Shown: piece after piece, positions 16,558-27,596 of the stretch
How positions within the stretch are numbered: position 1 is the stretch's first letter
Layout: every line of letters starts with the position of its first letter
Source: Fontibacterium meridianamericanum
Lineage (GTDB): Bacteria; Pseudomonadota; Alphaproteobacteria; Pelagibacterales; Pelagibacteraceae
Assembly (NCBI GenBank): GCA_965235635.1
Contig: CBDDYR010000003.1
Location: forward strand, 120,582-184,581
DNA length: 64,000 nt
Direction of reading: 5' to 3'
Translations under genes and position numbers: made by a program
Notes under the pieces: model-generated
Databases searched by the model: none
What the model was told of the DNA's origin: nothing
Seen by the model: the letters and a program-made list of their open reading frames with translations, nothing else

Positions 16558-17310
16558 TTATTTAACATTTCTTACTAAATATCGAACTTCTGGAATTCGG
16601 GTGTGTGTATTTTTACTGCCTAAAATAATCACAGCTCGTTTGCCTTTATCAGTCTCCATCAATAAAGCAATACAACCGCCTGCCGCTTTTATGTAACCGG
16701 TTTTGCTCACTAAAAACTTTTGGTGTTTGCCAACTAAGGGATTGGTATTTTTAAAAGAAAGATAAGTATTTTTTAATTTAATTTTCATCAATGAAGTTTG
16801 TGAAGATTTTACAATGAGAGGATAGTGCTGAGCGGCAAGCACCATTTTCACCAAACTTTTTGATGTACTAACATTGTCATCATTAATGCCAGAGCCATCC
16901 ACAAAAGAAGTATCTTTCATGCCAATTTGTCTTGCCTTTGTATTCATGGCATTTACACAAGCCTCTGTGCCCCCTGGATAGTTTTCGCACAATAAATCTG
17001 CAGAATGATTGTTAGATTTAATGAGGGCGAGTTGAATGTGTTGTCGTCTTGTAAATTTTTCAATTTTTTCATTTAAATCTTGATTGGCATCAAGAACCAC
17101 CATCGCAGTCATTAATTTTGTAATACTTGCAATACTGTGAAGATCATCGGGATTAACACTTTTAATTATTTTGCCATTCCCATCAGCCACTAACCAACTG
17201 GTGGCTGTAACAGTTTGTTTTGTTTTAGCACTTAAACCTGCGATCAAAATAAATGAATAAGCAAATAAAATTAAAAAAATTTTTATAATTCTTTTAATAG
17301 ATAAATTCAT
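16558..17310 (-). CDS. pbpG: D-alanyl-D-alanine endopeptidase (PBP7-like)
   Basis: This 250-residue S11 penicillin-binding protein has a leader to about residue 28, then S62-x-x-K65 (SITK), S99-N-N101 and K203-T-G205. The full serine-hydrolase triad set is thus intact. It would trim or cleave peptidoglycan cross-links in the periplasm. It stands alone and converges with the His-rich membrane protein gene, 1 base apart. Confidence 0.92.
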   Translation of the reverse strand: MNLSIKRIIKIFLILFAYSFILIAGLSAKTKQTVTATSWLVADGNGKIIKSVNPDDLHSIASITKLMTAMVVLDANQDLNEKIEKFTRRQHIQLALIKSNNHSADLLCENYPGGTEACVNAMNTKARQIGMKDTSFVDGSGINDDNVSTSKSLVKMVLAAQHYPLIVKSSQTSLMKIKLKNTYLSFKNTNPLVGKHQKFLVSKTGYIKAAGGCIALLMETDKGKRAVIILGSKNTHTRIPEVRYLVRNVK

Positions 17311-17393
17311 TTATTGGGGGATTAGAGTAATTTGAGGAAATTTCAAAGCGGACAAAATTGTTTGCCCGCTTAAGAAATATTATAAAATAGTTA

Positions 17394-17645
17394 TTAGATT
17401 GTAACTTTAGATCCAATTAACTTTAAAGCATCACGACAAGCCGCTTCTGATTTGTCATGTGTTTTTTCGTTATGAAGTTTTTCACAATCAGCTCTTAATT
17501 TTTTTGCTTTAGTAACGTCCTCAGCTTTCGCTTTTGTTGTTTTAACATCAGCATCAAACTGTGCCATTAATTTTGGACAAAGTTTTGCATAAGCAACAGA
17601 AGTTACTAAAAACATGCTTACGAATAGTACAAGTGCTTTTTTCAT
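17394..17645 (-). CDS. Small secreted protein with three cysteines
   Basis: The 83-residue protein has a clear signal peptide (KKALVLFVSMFLVTSVAYA, cleavage near residue 20). The mature part is Lys-rich, helical, and has Cys in KLCPKLM, RADCEKLH and AACRDAL. I do not recognise the family. It is probably periplasmic and small, about 63 residues after cleavage. An A-run directly before the ATG leaves no obvious ribosome site. Confidence 0.68.
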   Translation of the reverse strand: MKKALVLFVSMFLVTSVAYAKLCPKLMAQFDADVKTTKAKAEDVTKAKKLRADCEKLHNEKTHDKSEAACRDALKLIGSKVTI

Positions 17646-17773
17646 TTTTTTTTATAGTTAGTTAGTGTCCTATTATACTACACTTTTTACAAGAAACTCT
17701 AGTTGAAATTGGCTTCATTATTCATAAAATGATAATCTTATTTTAAACACAAATTTTATTTAACTTTAAACTG

Positions 17774-18070
17774 ATGTTAAAAAAATCTTTAACTTTAATT
17801 AGTTTAATATTTTTCACCTTTTCTTGTGCGGTCGTTTCAGAAAAAGCAAAACAAAAGGCAGATAAAGAAAATGCTTATCTTGCAACTTTCTTAAATAAAC
17901 CTGTAACGAATTTAAACTCAACCTTTGGTAAACCTACACAAACCTTAGTTGAGAATAATCAAACGGTATATGTTTATGAAATCAAAGGAACAGTCTTTGA
18001 CTGTCAGAGAAAATTTACCATCGACAATAAAAACAATGTGATTGGTTTTGTCTCCACCTGCTGGGACTAA
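17774..18070 (+). CDS. Small lipoprotein (98 aa)
   Basis: The N-terminal hydrophobic stretch ends in a lipobox (FTFSC, Cys18), so it is probably lipid-anchored. The mature part begins with a Lys/Ala-rich helix and has a SmpA/BamE-like core: FLNKPVTNLNSTFGKPTQ, then YVYEI and a Cys pair (FDCQRKF, STCWD). The fold resembles small outer-membrane lipoproteins. No function can be given. Confidence 0.7.
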   Translation: MLKKSLTLISLIFFTFSCAVVSEKAKQKADKENAYLATFLNKPVTNLNSTFGKPTQTLVENNQTVYVYEIKGTVFDCQRKFTIDNKNNVIGFVSTCWD

Positions 18071-18209
18071 TTAAGTTAATTGAATCTTTAAAATTATATA
18101 CCTAAAAATAGGTATAAATTTTATATTTAAAATTTAAATGTAAAACTTATACTAAAATATTTAATTTATTTTTTGTATTCTTCGTAAATATTGGGGAGAA
18201 TAAAATAAA

Positions 18210-18596
18210 TTGTCTTTAGATAAGTTAGATAAAAATTCCATCACAAATATCAGCACATATTTATTCGATGAGTTTATAAAAAACTCTGAAAAGTATAAAA
18301 ATGTTCAATATTTTAGAAGATCTCCAGGTGGAAAATTATTAATGTTTAAAATTATGCAAAAATATTTTCTCAATGAACGTTTATGCGTCGAGGAATTAAT
18401 AAGACAAGTCCCAACTCATATTGCCTCACGACTTTCATTATTTACAATGATTGATACTGCCGTAAAAAAAGGAATTATAGAAAAAAAATCATTAAATTTT
18501 TCTGATAAAAGAAAAAAACATGTCATTCCAACGGATAGCTTCGTAAAAGAATACAAAGATTGGCTTAATCATTATGTCAGTGAAATAAATTCTTAA
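18210..18596 (+). CDS. MarR-like winged-helix protein, paralog A
   Basis: This 128-residue protein starts at TTG after GGGGAG (18193-18198). Residues about 40-115 look like a winged helix: VEELIRQV, HIASRLSLFTMID, KKGIIEKKS, then a wing with SDKRKKHVIPTDSF. The same layout (SR, GII, DKR, PT/PS) recurs in the genes at 18674 and 35867, so the three are paralogs. I infer DNA binding. Targets unknown. Confidence 0.65.
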   Translation: MSLDKLDKNSITNISTYLFDEFIKNSEKYKNVQYFRRSPGGKLLMFKIMQKYFLNERLCVEELIRQVPTHIASRLSLFTMIDTAVKKGIIEKKSLNFSDKRKKHVIPTDSFVKEYKDWLNHYVSEINS

Positions 18597-18656
18597 AAAT
18601 CTCATAGATAGAAAATATTGACCTTGTTAAACATTAAATAAAGTGGAAAAGTAAGC

Positions 18657-18667
18657 GGGGGGGGGGG
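18657..18667 (+). repeat. Poly-G tract (11 G) at the ribosome-site position of the next gene
   Basis: Eleven consecutive G end six bases before the TTG start of the winged-helix gene at 18674. In DNA this poor in GC such a run is very unlikely by chance. Its place suggests that slippage could change spacing or strength of translation initiation. Confidence 0.85.
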
Positions 18668-18673
18668 TAGTTT

Positions 18674-19078
18674 TTGAAAAAAATATTAAAAAAATTAGAA
18701 AAAAATTTAAAGTTTGAATCTAAGACTGTCATACACTATACGCAGAAATTAATTGATACTTACACGGCAGAATATTACCGTGATATTAATTATTGTCGTG
18801 CTGATCTTACCCGACATTTAATTCTTTTAAAGGCAGTAAATTTTTTTGCAGCGAAAAAAGATTTAACCTTTGAAAAATTAATTAATTATATTCCAGATAA
18901 CATTAGTTCGAGAAGCTACCGAATCCAGTGTGTGAATGATCTTTGTAAAAGAAAAATATTAGAGCGAAAAAAAGTCTCAAAAGATAAAAGACTGACTAAT
19001 ATTTACCCAACCGAGCAAACGATGAACTTATATTGCGAATTGCACTTATCGTATAAGAATACGCTGTATAATTTATAA
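18674..19078 (+). CDS. MarR-like winged-helix protein, paralog B, behind a poly-G tract
   Basis: The 134-residue protein has a TTG start at 18674. The N-terminus is Lys-rich and the core reads TFEKLINYI, ISSRSYRIQC, RKILERKKVSKDKRLTNI, YPTEQT, parallel to paralog A. It contains three Cys not shared by the others. The only possible ribosome site is the G11 run. If translation depends on that run, expression could switch on and off by slippage. Confidence 0.65.
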   Translation: MKKILKKLEKNLKFESKTVIHYTQKLIDTYTAEYYRDINYCRADLTRHLILLKAVNFFAAKKDLTFEKLINYIPDNISSRSYRIQCVNDLCKRKILERKKVSKDKRLTNIYPTEQTMNLYCELHLSYKNTLYNL

Positions 19079-19082
19079 AAGT

Positions 19083-19422
19083 TTACTTTTTATCTTTTTT
19101 CTTAAGCCACTCTTGCATAGTTTTGATCTCACTCTTTTGAGCATCAATTATCTTTTGTGCAAAAGCTTTTAGTTCAGCATCTTTGATTTTTTGATTAATT
19201 CCTCTGCCATATCAATGGCTCCTTGATGATGAGGGATCATGCCTTTTAAAAAATCCTTATCAATATTACCAGTGGATTTAAAATTCATACCCTGATGCAT
19301 TTTATCCATGGCTTTTTTAAAAGGAACATTTGGATCTAATTTATGAGCATCATGATCGTTGCCGCAAGGGCAAATGTGATTGTTAAAATTACTATTAAAA
19401 CGCTTAAGAAAAATTTTTTCAT
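19083..19422 (-). CDS. DUF305 family protein, two frameshifts
   Basis: A membrane-anchor or signal-like start (KKFFLSVLIVILTIT) is followed in a second frame by DHDAHKLDPNVPF, then FLKGMIPHHQGAIDMAEE, the DUF305 signature with the HH pair. A further shift leads to DAELKAFAQKIIDAQKSEI and TMQEWL. Combined length is about 113 residues, normal for the family. DUF305 proteins are ferritin-like, exported and often near copper genes. Shifts lie near 19360 and 19200. Confidence 0.75.
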
Positions 19423-19438
19423 AAATAAATTATATCTT

Positions 19439-19636
19439 TTATTTAAAAAATTTAAAGAACAGGGAGACAATAATTGAAATCACAATACAAGTTACAATTG
19501 GAAAATAGAAAGAATATTTTTCACCCTTTACACTAATATCCCCTGGCAATCTGCCAAGAGGAATTTCCTTTGCAAGCGGCCAAAATAGTCCAATGAGTAA
19601 TATTAAAATTCCAATGATGATAAGTGCTTTTTGCAT
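19439..19636 (-). CDS. DUF2905 membrane protein
   Basis: This 65-residue two-helix protein matches DUF2905: IIIGILILLIGLFWPL, then the conserved IPLGRLPGDISVKGEKY and the second helix FYFPIVTCIVISIIVSLF. Role unknown. Its start codon shares a base with the stop of the pyruvate kinase gene, so they are probably co-transcribed. Confidence 0.88.
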   Translation of the reverse strand: MQKALIIIGILILLIGLFWPLAKEIPLGRLPGDISVKGEKYSFYFPIVTCIVISIIVSLFFKFFK

Positions 19637-21059
19637 TAGTTTTTACCTAATTGATAAAGTCTGATCATGTTAGTCATCTTTGATTTTCCAAAGGGAAGTC
19701 CTGCAGTGATAATCGCATAACCACCAACTTTAGTTAATTTTTTAGATTTAATAATCGTCCTTTGAAATTTTCATCATCTGTCTCCAGTTTTTAGCATCAC
19801 TATTAGTAATTGAAGTAATCCCCCACAGTAATGATAATTGTCTTGAGATATTTATATTTGGAGAAATCGTTATAATTTTTGCAGAAGGTCTAATGGCTGA
19901 GATTAATCGTGCAGTATTGCCGGTTACAGAAAATCCAATGATGGCCTCCACTTTGATGTTGTAGGCGATATCTTTAATTGCAAGGGCAATTGCTCTAACG
20001 GGCTCATTATTAATTTTAGTCTTACTTTTAAATAAACTGATATTTTCCTTTTTATATTTTTCAGTTGAGACAATGGTTTTTTTCATTGCTTGCACTGCTT
20101 GAATTGGATATTTTCCAACAGCCGTTTCAGCAGAGAGCATCACTACATCTGCTGCCTTGAAATATAGCAGTGCCCACATCATTAATTTCAGCACGCGTTG
20201 GTTTATTATTTTCAATCATGCTTTCTAAGCATTTGTGTTGCAATGATTACGGGTTTACCAAGTTCAGAACATTTTTTAACAATATCTAATTGAACGTGTG
20301 GGACTTCATTTGCACCAATTTCAACGGCAAGATCGCCACGGGCTACCATGATGGCATCTGAGGTTTGAATAATATCTTTAATATTTTTCAATAGCACTTT
20401 TATTTTCAACCTTTGCAATAATGCCTATATCGTTGCGGGATTAAGTTTTTTTGTTTGTTTAATAATTTTTGAATTCTTTACGTAAGATAAGTGCAATCCA
20501 ATTACAGCCTAATTTTTTTGCTACACTTGAATATCTTGTCTTATCCTTTAACTGTTAGATTGTCAAAATCAACCTCTAGTCCTGGAATATGAATGCTTTT
20601 AAAGTTTTTAATGATGCAATCATTTTGACAAATAGTTTGGATTGAATTTTTTGTAAGTTTTTTAATTTTAAATACAAATTTTCCATCATCAATTAAAATT
20701 TTATTACTCTTCTTTATTTTGTTAAAGATTTCAGGATAGGGGAGATATACTCGATTTTGATTGCCTATTTTTTTATTTAAATCAAAATTAAAAGTATCTC
20801 CTCTTTTAAGAAAAACTTGATTTTCTAAAATTTTACCAATTCTAAGCTTTATCCCTTGTAGATCTGCAACTATTGCAATGGGCTTTGCATTTAGTTTTTC
20901 ACAATCTCTAATAATTTTTACAATTTTATCAATCCCATTTAAGTTATGGCTAAAATTAATTCTAAACCCATCTACTCCTGAACGGATTAGTTGATTGATA
21001 ATATTTTTCTTAAATATGGAAGGACCAAGCGTTGCAAGTATTTTTGCTTTTTTATCCAT
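19636..21059 (-). CDS. pyk: Pyruvate kinase, at least four frameshifts
   Basis: The pieces in order cover a full kinase of about 474 residues. KILATLGPS and GFRINFSH come first, then the B domain with NKILIDDGKF. IIAKVEN (family motif with the catalytic Lys) lies near 20410, MVARGDLAVEIG at about 20330, and ADVVMLSAETAVGKYP at about 20130. The C-terminal domain has GFSVTGNTARLISA and GGYAIITAGLPFG. The enzyme converts PEP and ADP to pyruvate and ATP. All family landmarks survive and only the frame changes, which argues for consensus error, yet a recent pseudogene is possible. Confidence 0.85.
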
Positions 21060-21234
21060 GAATTAAATTCAATATAAAGTAGCTATTTTGGCAAATGTTA
21101 GATGATTATGATATAAGTATTTTGTTGATAGTTAAAAGTTATGAATTTAACCCAACCAGAACTGATCCAACTTAATAATGTTACTGATCGTTCTATTTAT
21201 TATTATTTATAACTTTCCAAGGGGTCGATTTTAA

Positions 21235-21613
21235 ATGAAAATTTTATTAAAAATAATCTTAAGTTTCTTTTTATTACAATCTCTTCTGTTTGCAGCAGGC
21301 AAACCTTATTCACAAACCGAATTTGATAAATTGAATAAAGAAGGAAAACCCATCGTACTTCATGTTCATGCTAAATGGTGCTCAACGTGTGCAACGCAAG
21401 ATCCTATTTTAAATTCTTTAATGAAGTTAAATGAATTTAAAAATTTAACTTTCTTTAATGTTGATTATGATACGAGTAAAGATCTTTTAAAAACTTTAAG
21501 AGTTTCAAGACAAAGTGCCATCATTGTCTTTAAACAAGGCAAAGAACAAGGTACGATCATTAGGCGATACCAAAGAAAGTTCAATTAAAGAATTACTGAA
21601 AAAAGGAATCTAA
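21235..21613 (+). CDS. Exported thioredoxin-like protein, one frameshift
   Basis: A signal peptide (to about residue 20) leads to a thioredoxin fold with the redox motif Cys49-Ser-Thr-Cys52 in AKWCSTCATQ, then NVDYDTSKDLLKTLRV. The frame shifts near 21560, after which GDTKESSIKELLKKGI completes the last helix. The total is about 125 residues. It resembles the DsbD C-terminal and TlpA type and is probably a periplasmic disulfide exchanger. Confidence 0.8.
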
Positions 21614-21617
21614 TTTT

Positions 21618-22541
21618 TTGAAAGCTTATATCATTCATGAAAATGATGAGTGGACTTTACCGCTCAAAGAACAATTACAAAAATTATCTGTGCCGTTTGA
21701 AGATTGGCATATGGCAAAAGTTAATTTAAATACCGCTTCAATTCCCCCCGTTGGTATTTTTTATAATCGAATGAGCGCCTCTTCTCATTCAAGAGGACAT
21801 CGGTTTGCACCTGAATATACGGCAGTGATTTTAAATTGGTTATCCTTTCATAACAGACGGATTATTAATGGTGAAAATGCACTTGCTTTAGAGATTAGTA
21901 AATCACTTCAATATAAAAAGTTAAATGAACAAAATATTAAAACTCCAAAATCTATTTTTTGTTCAGGAAAAGAAAGTATTTTATCAGCCGCAGATCATTT
22001 TACTAAACCCTTCATTACTAAACATAATAGAGCCGGACGCGGGCTTGGTGTTAAGTTATTTCAAAATAAAACTGAGCTTGAAAAGTACATTGAAGGAGGT
22101 CAGTTTGAAGAATCCATTGATGGGATTACAATTTTACAAGAATATATTGAGGCAGATCCAAAAGTCGTCACTCGTCTTGAATTTATTAACTCTAAATTTT
22201 TTTATGCAGTGCAAGTTGATGCAAGTGATAGCTTTGAATTATGTCCTGCCGATGCTTGTAATATTGAAGAACAATTTTGCCCAACCAATCCTGATGGAAA
22301 TAAATTTATGATTGTTAAAAATTATCAAAATCCACTGATTGAAAAATATGAAAAGTTTTTAAAAGCTAAATCATATTGAAGTGGCAGGAATTGAATATAT
22401 GGTTGATAAGACATGGCAATAGCTTATACTTACGATGTTAATACCAATACCAACTATAATTCCATAGCTGAAAAAAAAGCAGGTCAATTTGGAATGTTAA
22501 AAATTGCTGAATTTTTAAAAGCTGAACTTGAAAAATTATAA
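21618..22541 (+). CDS. RimK-like ATP-grasp ligase, two frameshifts
   Basis: A TTG start at 21618 (KAYIIHENDEWTLPL) precedes an ATP-grasp core with KPFITKHNRAGRGLGVKLF, an ATP-binding Lys/Gly loop, and ILQEYIEADPKVVTRLEF. Shifts near 22370 and 22410 lead to HIEVAGIEYMVDK and YDVNTNTNYNSIAE, where the metal-binding D-x-N of the family sits. Total about 307 residues. RimK relatives add amino acids to peptides, proteins or cofactors. The substrate here is unknown. Confidence 0.78.
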
Positions 22542-22562
22542 ATAATTTATATAAAATAAATT

Positions 22563-22769
22563 ATGGCTGACAGAGATAATAATATGTACCGTAGCAGTGA
22601 TGATAAATTCTTTGCAGGGGTTTGTGCAGGAATGGCTCATAAACTAGGATTTAGTAAGTGGGGACTTCGTTTTGCATTCATTATTGGCGCTTTGTTTTAT
22701 GGAGTTACAATTTTAATTTACATCATCTGCTGGATGGTCTTTAAACCTCGTCCAACCTTCAATCGTTAA
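22563..22769 (+). CDS. PspC-domain membrane protein
   Basis: The 68 residues form a stand-alone PspC domain: YRSSDDKFFAGVCAGMAHKL, then KWGLRFAFI and a membrane helix GVTILIYIICWMVFKP. PspC proteins sense or respond to envelope stress. No other psp gene is nearby. It is 21 bases after the ATP-grasp gene. Confidence 0.87.
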   Translation: MADRDNNMYRSSDDKFFAGVCAGMAHKLGFSKWGLRFAFIIGALFYGVTILIYIICWMVFKPRPTFNR

Positions 22770-22792
22770 GTTCTTTTTTTTAAATTTAAATT

Positions 22793-23801
22793 ATGAGCAA
22801 AGAAAATATTAATAAGTATGTTGATTTAGTTTCATCAACACGTGGAAATGTTGTTGAAAATATTCATCAAGGCATTGCCGTTGCCATGGATTCAGAAGGA
22901 CGAGTGATTAAACAATGGGGAGACATTACAACTGAAATATTTCCTCGTTCTGCACTTAAACTCATTCAAACCTTTGGAATTATAACAAGCGGTGCTGATA
23001 AAGGTTTAAGATTAAAAGATGAACAAATTGCACTTGCAACCTCTTCTCATCATGCAGAAACTGTTCATTTAGATATGGTTAAGACTTGGCTAATTGAACT
23101 TGGCATTGAGGAAGAGGATTTAATGTTAGGACCTGCTTGGCCGCTTGGACAAAAGAGAAAAGATTATATTGTCAGACACGAAGGGCGAAAGAGTAAAATT
23201 TATCATAATTGTTCAGGTAAACACTGCGGACAATTATCTATTTGTAAACACAATAAATTTAAAACTTTAAATTATAATGATCCAAAACATCCGGTGCAAA
23301 AATTATTCATAGAAAACTTAGAAAAATTAGCTGAAGTTAAAATTAAAAATATTGGAATTGATGGCTGTAATTTACCAGCTCCAAGTTTGCCTCTAAATCA
23401 ATTTGCAAAAGCTTTAACAAAGTTTGCAGATCCTTCAAAATTAGAAGGGATTGAACAAAAGGCAGTAATTAAAATATTTGAGTCTTGTGTAAAACATCCC
23501 GTATTATTTGGTGGATCAGAAAGTGTGAATTCTATTTTAACAAAGAGTAGTAATAAAAAAGTTTTAGTTAAAAATGGTGCCGATGGAGTTTTTATTGCAG
23601 TGATTCCAGATGAAAAATGCAGTCCTTGTTGTTAAAATAAAAGATGGCAATATGAAAGCAGCCGAAGTTGCTATCGCTGGATTATTAGAAGAGATGAAGT
23701 TTTTAAATAATGAGGAGACAAAAAAAATTAAAAGTCAGCCAATCTTAAATTCAACTCTTACAAAGATTGGAAAAATGGAGTGGATTTCCTCTTTAAAATA
23801 A
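22793..23801 (+). CDS. L-asparaginase II family protein, one frameshift
   Basis: The family (PF06089, Rhizobium etli AnsA type) is recognised from VENIHQGIAVAM, FPRSALKLIQ, LATSSHHAE, HNCSGKHCG and DGCNLPAPSLPL. The frame breaks at an A-run near 23612 and continues as NAVLVVKIKDGN to 23801, giving about 335 residues. It would release ammonia from asparagine in the cytosol, useful for nitrogen supply. The shift is probably an error. Confidence 0.85.
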
Positions 23802-23844
23802 ATTTACTTATTCATTTATTGTGATTTACTAGCGTATAGCTTTA

Positions 23845-25034
23845 ATGTCAAAATCGAACTCTTTTCAAACCTGGTAAGCATTTATTACAAATTCCAGGTC
23901 CAACAAATATTCCAGATCGAGTGTTGCGAGCAATGAGTTACCCTACGATTGATCATCGTGGTCCGGATTTTGCAGAAATCGCAAAAAGAGTTTTAGAGAA
24001 AATTAAAGGTAGTTTTTAAAACATCTCAGCCTGTTGTTATGTATCCAGCCTCTGGAACAGGTGCTTGGGAAGCGGCAATTGTTAATACACTTAATCCAAG
24101 ATGATAAAATATTAATGTTTGAAACAGGACAATTTTCTTATCTGTGGGCAGAGCAAGCAAAAAAGTTATCTTTAGAAGTAGATTTTGTTCCTGGCGATTG
24201 GCGACACGGAGCTGATCCTAAAATAGTTGAACAAAAATTAAGTGAAGACAAAGGGCATAAAATAAAAGCAATACTCGTACTTGCATAATGAAACAGCAAC
24301 AGGAGTTGTAAGTAATATTGGTAAAATTAGAAAAGCAATGGATAGTGCTAAACATCCAGCGCTTTTATTAGTTGATACTATTTCATCTTTAGCTTCAATT
24401 GATTATCGTCATGATGAATGGAAAGTAGATGTTACAGTTGGTGGATCGCAAAAAGGATTGTTGTTACCACCAGGACTTTCTTTTAATGCTATTAGTCAAA
24501 AAGCTTTAGAGGCTACATTCAAAATCAACTATGCAAAAAGCATATTGGGATTGGAAGCCAATGTTGGAAAATAATAAAAATGGTTTTTTTCCTATACACT
24601 CCAGCAACAAATTTAGTTTTTGGTCTTGATGAAGCAATTAAATATGTTAAATGGAAGAGGGTTTAGAAAATGTTTTTAAACGTCATGCAAGACTTAGCAG
24701 AAGCTACAAGAATTGCAGTGAAAGCTTGGGGTCTTAGAGATTTTAGCTAAAAATCCTGAAGAATATTCTAATACCATAACCGCAGTTCTTATTACCGGAG
24801 GGCCATGACTCTGATAACCTTCAGAAAAATTATATTATGATGAATATAATATGTCTTTAGGAATGGGACTTAAATAAAGTGAAGGGAAAAGTATTTAGAA
24901 TCGGCCATCTTGGAGATTTTAATGAATTGATGTTATCTGGAACTTTAGCGGGTGTTGAACTTGGACTGCGAAGAGCAAAAATTCCTCATAAAGCAGGCGG
25001 ACTCATGGCTGCTATTGATTATCTTGCAAAATAA
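23845..25034 (+). CDS. Class V aminotransferase (serine/alanine-glyoxylate type), many frameshifts
   Basis: Pieces in several frames give a nearly full 395-residue enzyme. They are IPGPTNIPDRVLRAMS, MYPASGTGAWEAAI, LHNETATGVVS, LLVDTISSLASIDY, VTVGGSQKGLLLPPGLSF (PLP Lys in SQKG) and the C-terminal FRIGHLGDFNELMLSGTLAG. At least six indels occur in 1.2 kb. The family transfers amino groups from serine or alanine to glyoxylate. This is the most broken single metabolic gene here, either a local drop in consensus quality or true decay. Confidence 0.8.
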
Positions 25035-25127
25035 AATCTAAATTTTTTAAACTATTACTAGAAAAAATTTATTTTTTTCTTTGATTTTTTTTAAAGTAGT
25101 TTACAAATCTCTCTCCTTTAAAATTCT

Positions 25128-27295
25128 ATGAGCACTGAAAGTATTAAATCGAACGGTAATGGAAAATGTCCTGTGATGCATGGGGCGCTTACAAAATCAG
25201 AGCAATCACCCACAGCGTGGTGGCCAAAATCTTTAAACTTAGATATTTTACATCAACACGACACCAAAACAAATCCACTGCCAGGATTTGATTATAAAAA
25301 AGAAGTTAAGAAATTAAATTTCAACGCTTTAAAAAAAGATTTATTAAAATTAATGACCGACAGTCAGGATTGGTGGCCTGCAGATTTAGGTACCTATTCA
25401 GGATTGTTTGTAAGAATGGCTTGGCACTCTGCTGGAACTTACAGGATTGCAGATGGTCGTGGTGGATCTGGAACAGGAAATCACAGATTTTCTCCACTCG
25501 ACTCTTGGCCTGATAATACCAACTTAGATAAAGCACGAAGACTTCTTTGGCCGATTAAGAAAAAATACGGAAACAAACTTTCTTGGGCGGATCTAATGAT
25601 CTTAGCTGGTAACATGGCATACGAACATGCTGGACTTAAAACGTATGGTTTTTCATTTGGACGAGTGGATATTTGGCATCCTGAAAAAGATGTTTACTGG
25701 GGAAGTGAAAGAGAATGGTTGCAAGATAAACGTTACAGCAACAAACAAGATCGTAAATCTTTAGAAAATCCTTTAGCAGCAGTGGTGATGGGACTTATTT
25801 ATGTTAACCCACAAGGAGTGGACGGTAAACCTGATCCATTAAGAACAGCTCATGATGTGAGAGAAACATTTGCAAGAATGGCAATGAATGATGTTGAAAC
25901 TTGTGCACTAACTGTTGGTGGTCATTCAATAGGACGAGCACATGGAAATGGCGATGCTGCAAAACTTGGACCAGAACCTGCAGCTTCAGAAATTCATGAA
26001 CAAGGATTTGGTTGGAACCAAAAAAATGGTCTTGGTAAATATCAAGTAACTTCAGGACTTGAAGGGGCTTGGACAACTAATCCTGATAAATGGAATTATG
26101 AATATTTAGATCTTCTTTTAAATTACGAGTGGGAAAGTAAAAAATCTCCAGCAGGCGCTTATCAGTGGGAGCCCATTGGACTTAGAGGAGCATAAAAAAC
26201 CAAGAGATTTAGAAAATCCAAAAATCAGACACAATCCGATGATGACGGACGCCGATATGGCTATGAAAATGGATCCAGAGTATAGAAAAATTACAGAAAA
26301 ATTTTACAAAAATCCAAAATATTTAGATGAGCAATTTAGTAAAGCTTGGTTTAAGTTAACGCACCGAGATTTAGGCTCACGTAAAAATTACATTGGTCCT
26401 TGGGTTCCAAAAGAAGAATTAATTTGGCAAGATCCTGTGCCAACGCATAAGAAAAAATATAGCGTTGAAAAAGTTAAAAAATTAATTGCAGCAACCAATC
26501 TTTCCATCAAGTGAACTTGTTGCAACAGCTTGGGATAGCGCAAGAACTTATAGACGTACCGATAAACGAGGTGGTGCAAATGGTGCACGTATAAGACTGG
26601 CTCCACAAAAAGATTGGCAAGGTAATGAACCGACAAGACTTAAAAAAGTTTTAAAAGTTTTAGAGGGCATTGCTAAAAAAACAGGCGCAAGTATTGCAGA
26701 TACAATTATTTTAGGTGGAAATGTTGGACTTGAAAAAGCAATTAAAAAAGCAGGATCAAAAGTAAAAGTTCCATTTACACCAGGTCGAGGCGATGCAACC
26801 CAAGATCAAACGGATATTGATTCATTTAAAGTGTTAGAGCCTATTCACGATGCATTTAGAAATTATGTAAAAAGAGAATACTCGGTGATGCCAGAAGAGT
26901 TAATGTTAGACCGTGCCTCTTTAATGGGACTAAGCGCAAAAGAGATGACGTGTTTAATTGGCGGCATGAGAGTTTTAGGAACCAACTTTGATGATACAAA
27001 ACATGGAGTGTTTACAGATAAAGTTGGAGCTTTAACCAATGATTTCTTCGTTCACTTAACGGATATGAAATATTTATGGAAGCCAACGGGTAAAAATAGT
27101 TATGAAGTCATTGAGAGAAAAAATAATAAAGTAAAATTTACAGCAACGCGTGTGGATCTCGTGTTTGGCTCAAACTCTGTTCTTAGAGCGTATGCAGAAG
27201 TTTACGCACAAGATGATAATAAAGAAAAATTCATCAAAGACTTTGTTGATGTTTGGACAAAGATCATGAATGCTGACATCCAAAGCACTCATTAA
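25128..27295 (+). CDS. katG: Catalase-peroxidase KatG, two frameshifts
   Basis: Distal-site residues are Arg96, Trp99 and His100 (RMAWHSAGTYR). The Trp99-Tyr225-Met251 adduct (GLIYVNPQG, RMAMND) and proximal His266 (VGGHSIGRAHG) are all present. Frame changes near 26180 and 26510 fall at WEPIGL/EEHKKPRDL and NLS/SSELVATAWD, and both sides match KatG, so the original length was about 722 residues. The enzyme removes hydrogen peroxide by catalase and peroxidase reactions. It is monocistronic and no OxyR site was recognised. Confidence 0.94.
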
Positions 27296-27371
27296 TTCAA
27301 CAATTTCTTAATCTAAAATAATAATTTTTTAAGTCTCTAATAATGCTAAAGTAAAGTTCAAAGGAGATATT

Positions 27372-27596
27372 ATGAACTTTATTAAACAATACTTAAAATG
27401 GATCAGCACATTCTTTGTTTTAACTGGAATTTTGCTCACCAATTTAAACATTTATCCACTCAATATTTTCTCCCATGGACTTGGAGTTGTGGGTTGGACC
27501 TGTGCTGGAATTATCAATAAAGATAAGGCGATTATGACCAATTTTGGCTTGCAGATCCCGTTATTTGCCTTAGGTTATATAAAATTATTTTTTTAA
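27372..27596 (+). CDS. Small two-helix membrane protein
   Basis: The 74-residue protein follows a good AAGGAG site (27361-27366). Hydrophobic segments WISTFFVLTGILL and GLQIPLFALGYIKLFF flank a Gly/Trp part (HGLGVVGWTCAGI). I do not recognise a named family, although the layout is like small proteins of unknown function in marine alphaproteobacteria. Separate unit downstream of katG. Confidence 0.65.
   Translation: MNFIKQYLKWISTFFVLTGILLTNLNIYPLNIFSHGLGVVGWTCAGIINKDKAIMTNFGLQIPLFALGYIKLFF

Noticed and set aside
25804..26636. Two minus-strand open frames within katG
   Set aside because: His/Leu-rich shadow frames opposite a well-conserved catalase-peroxidase.
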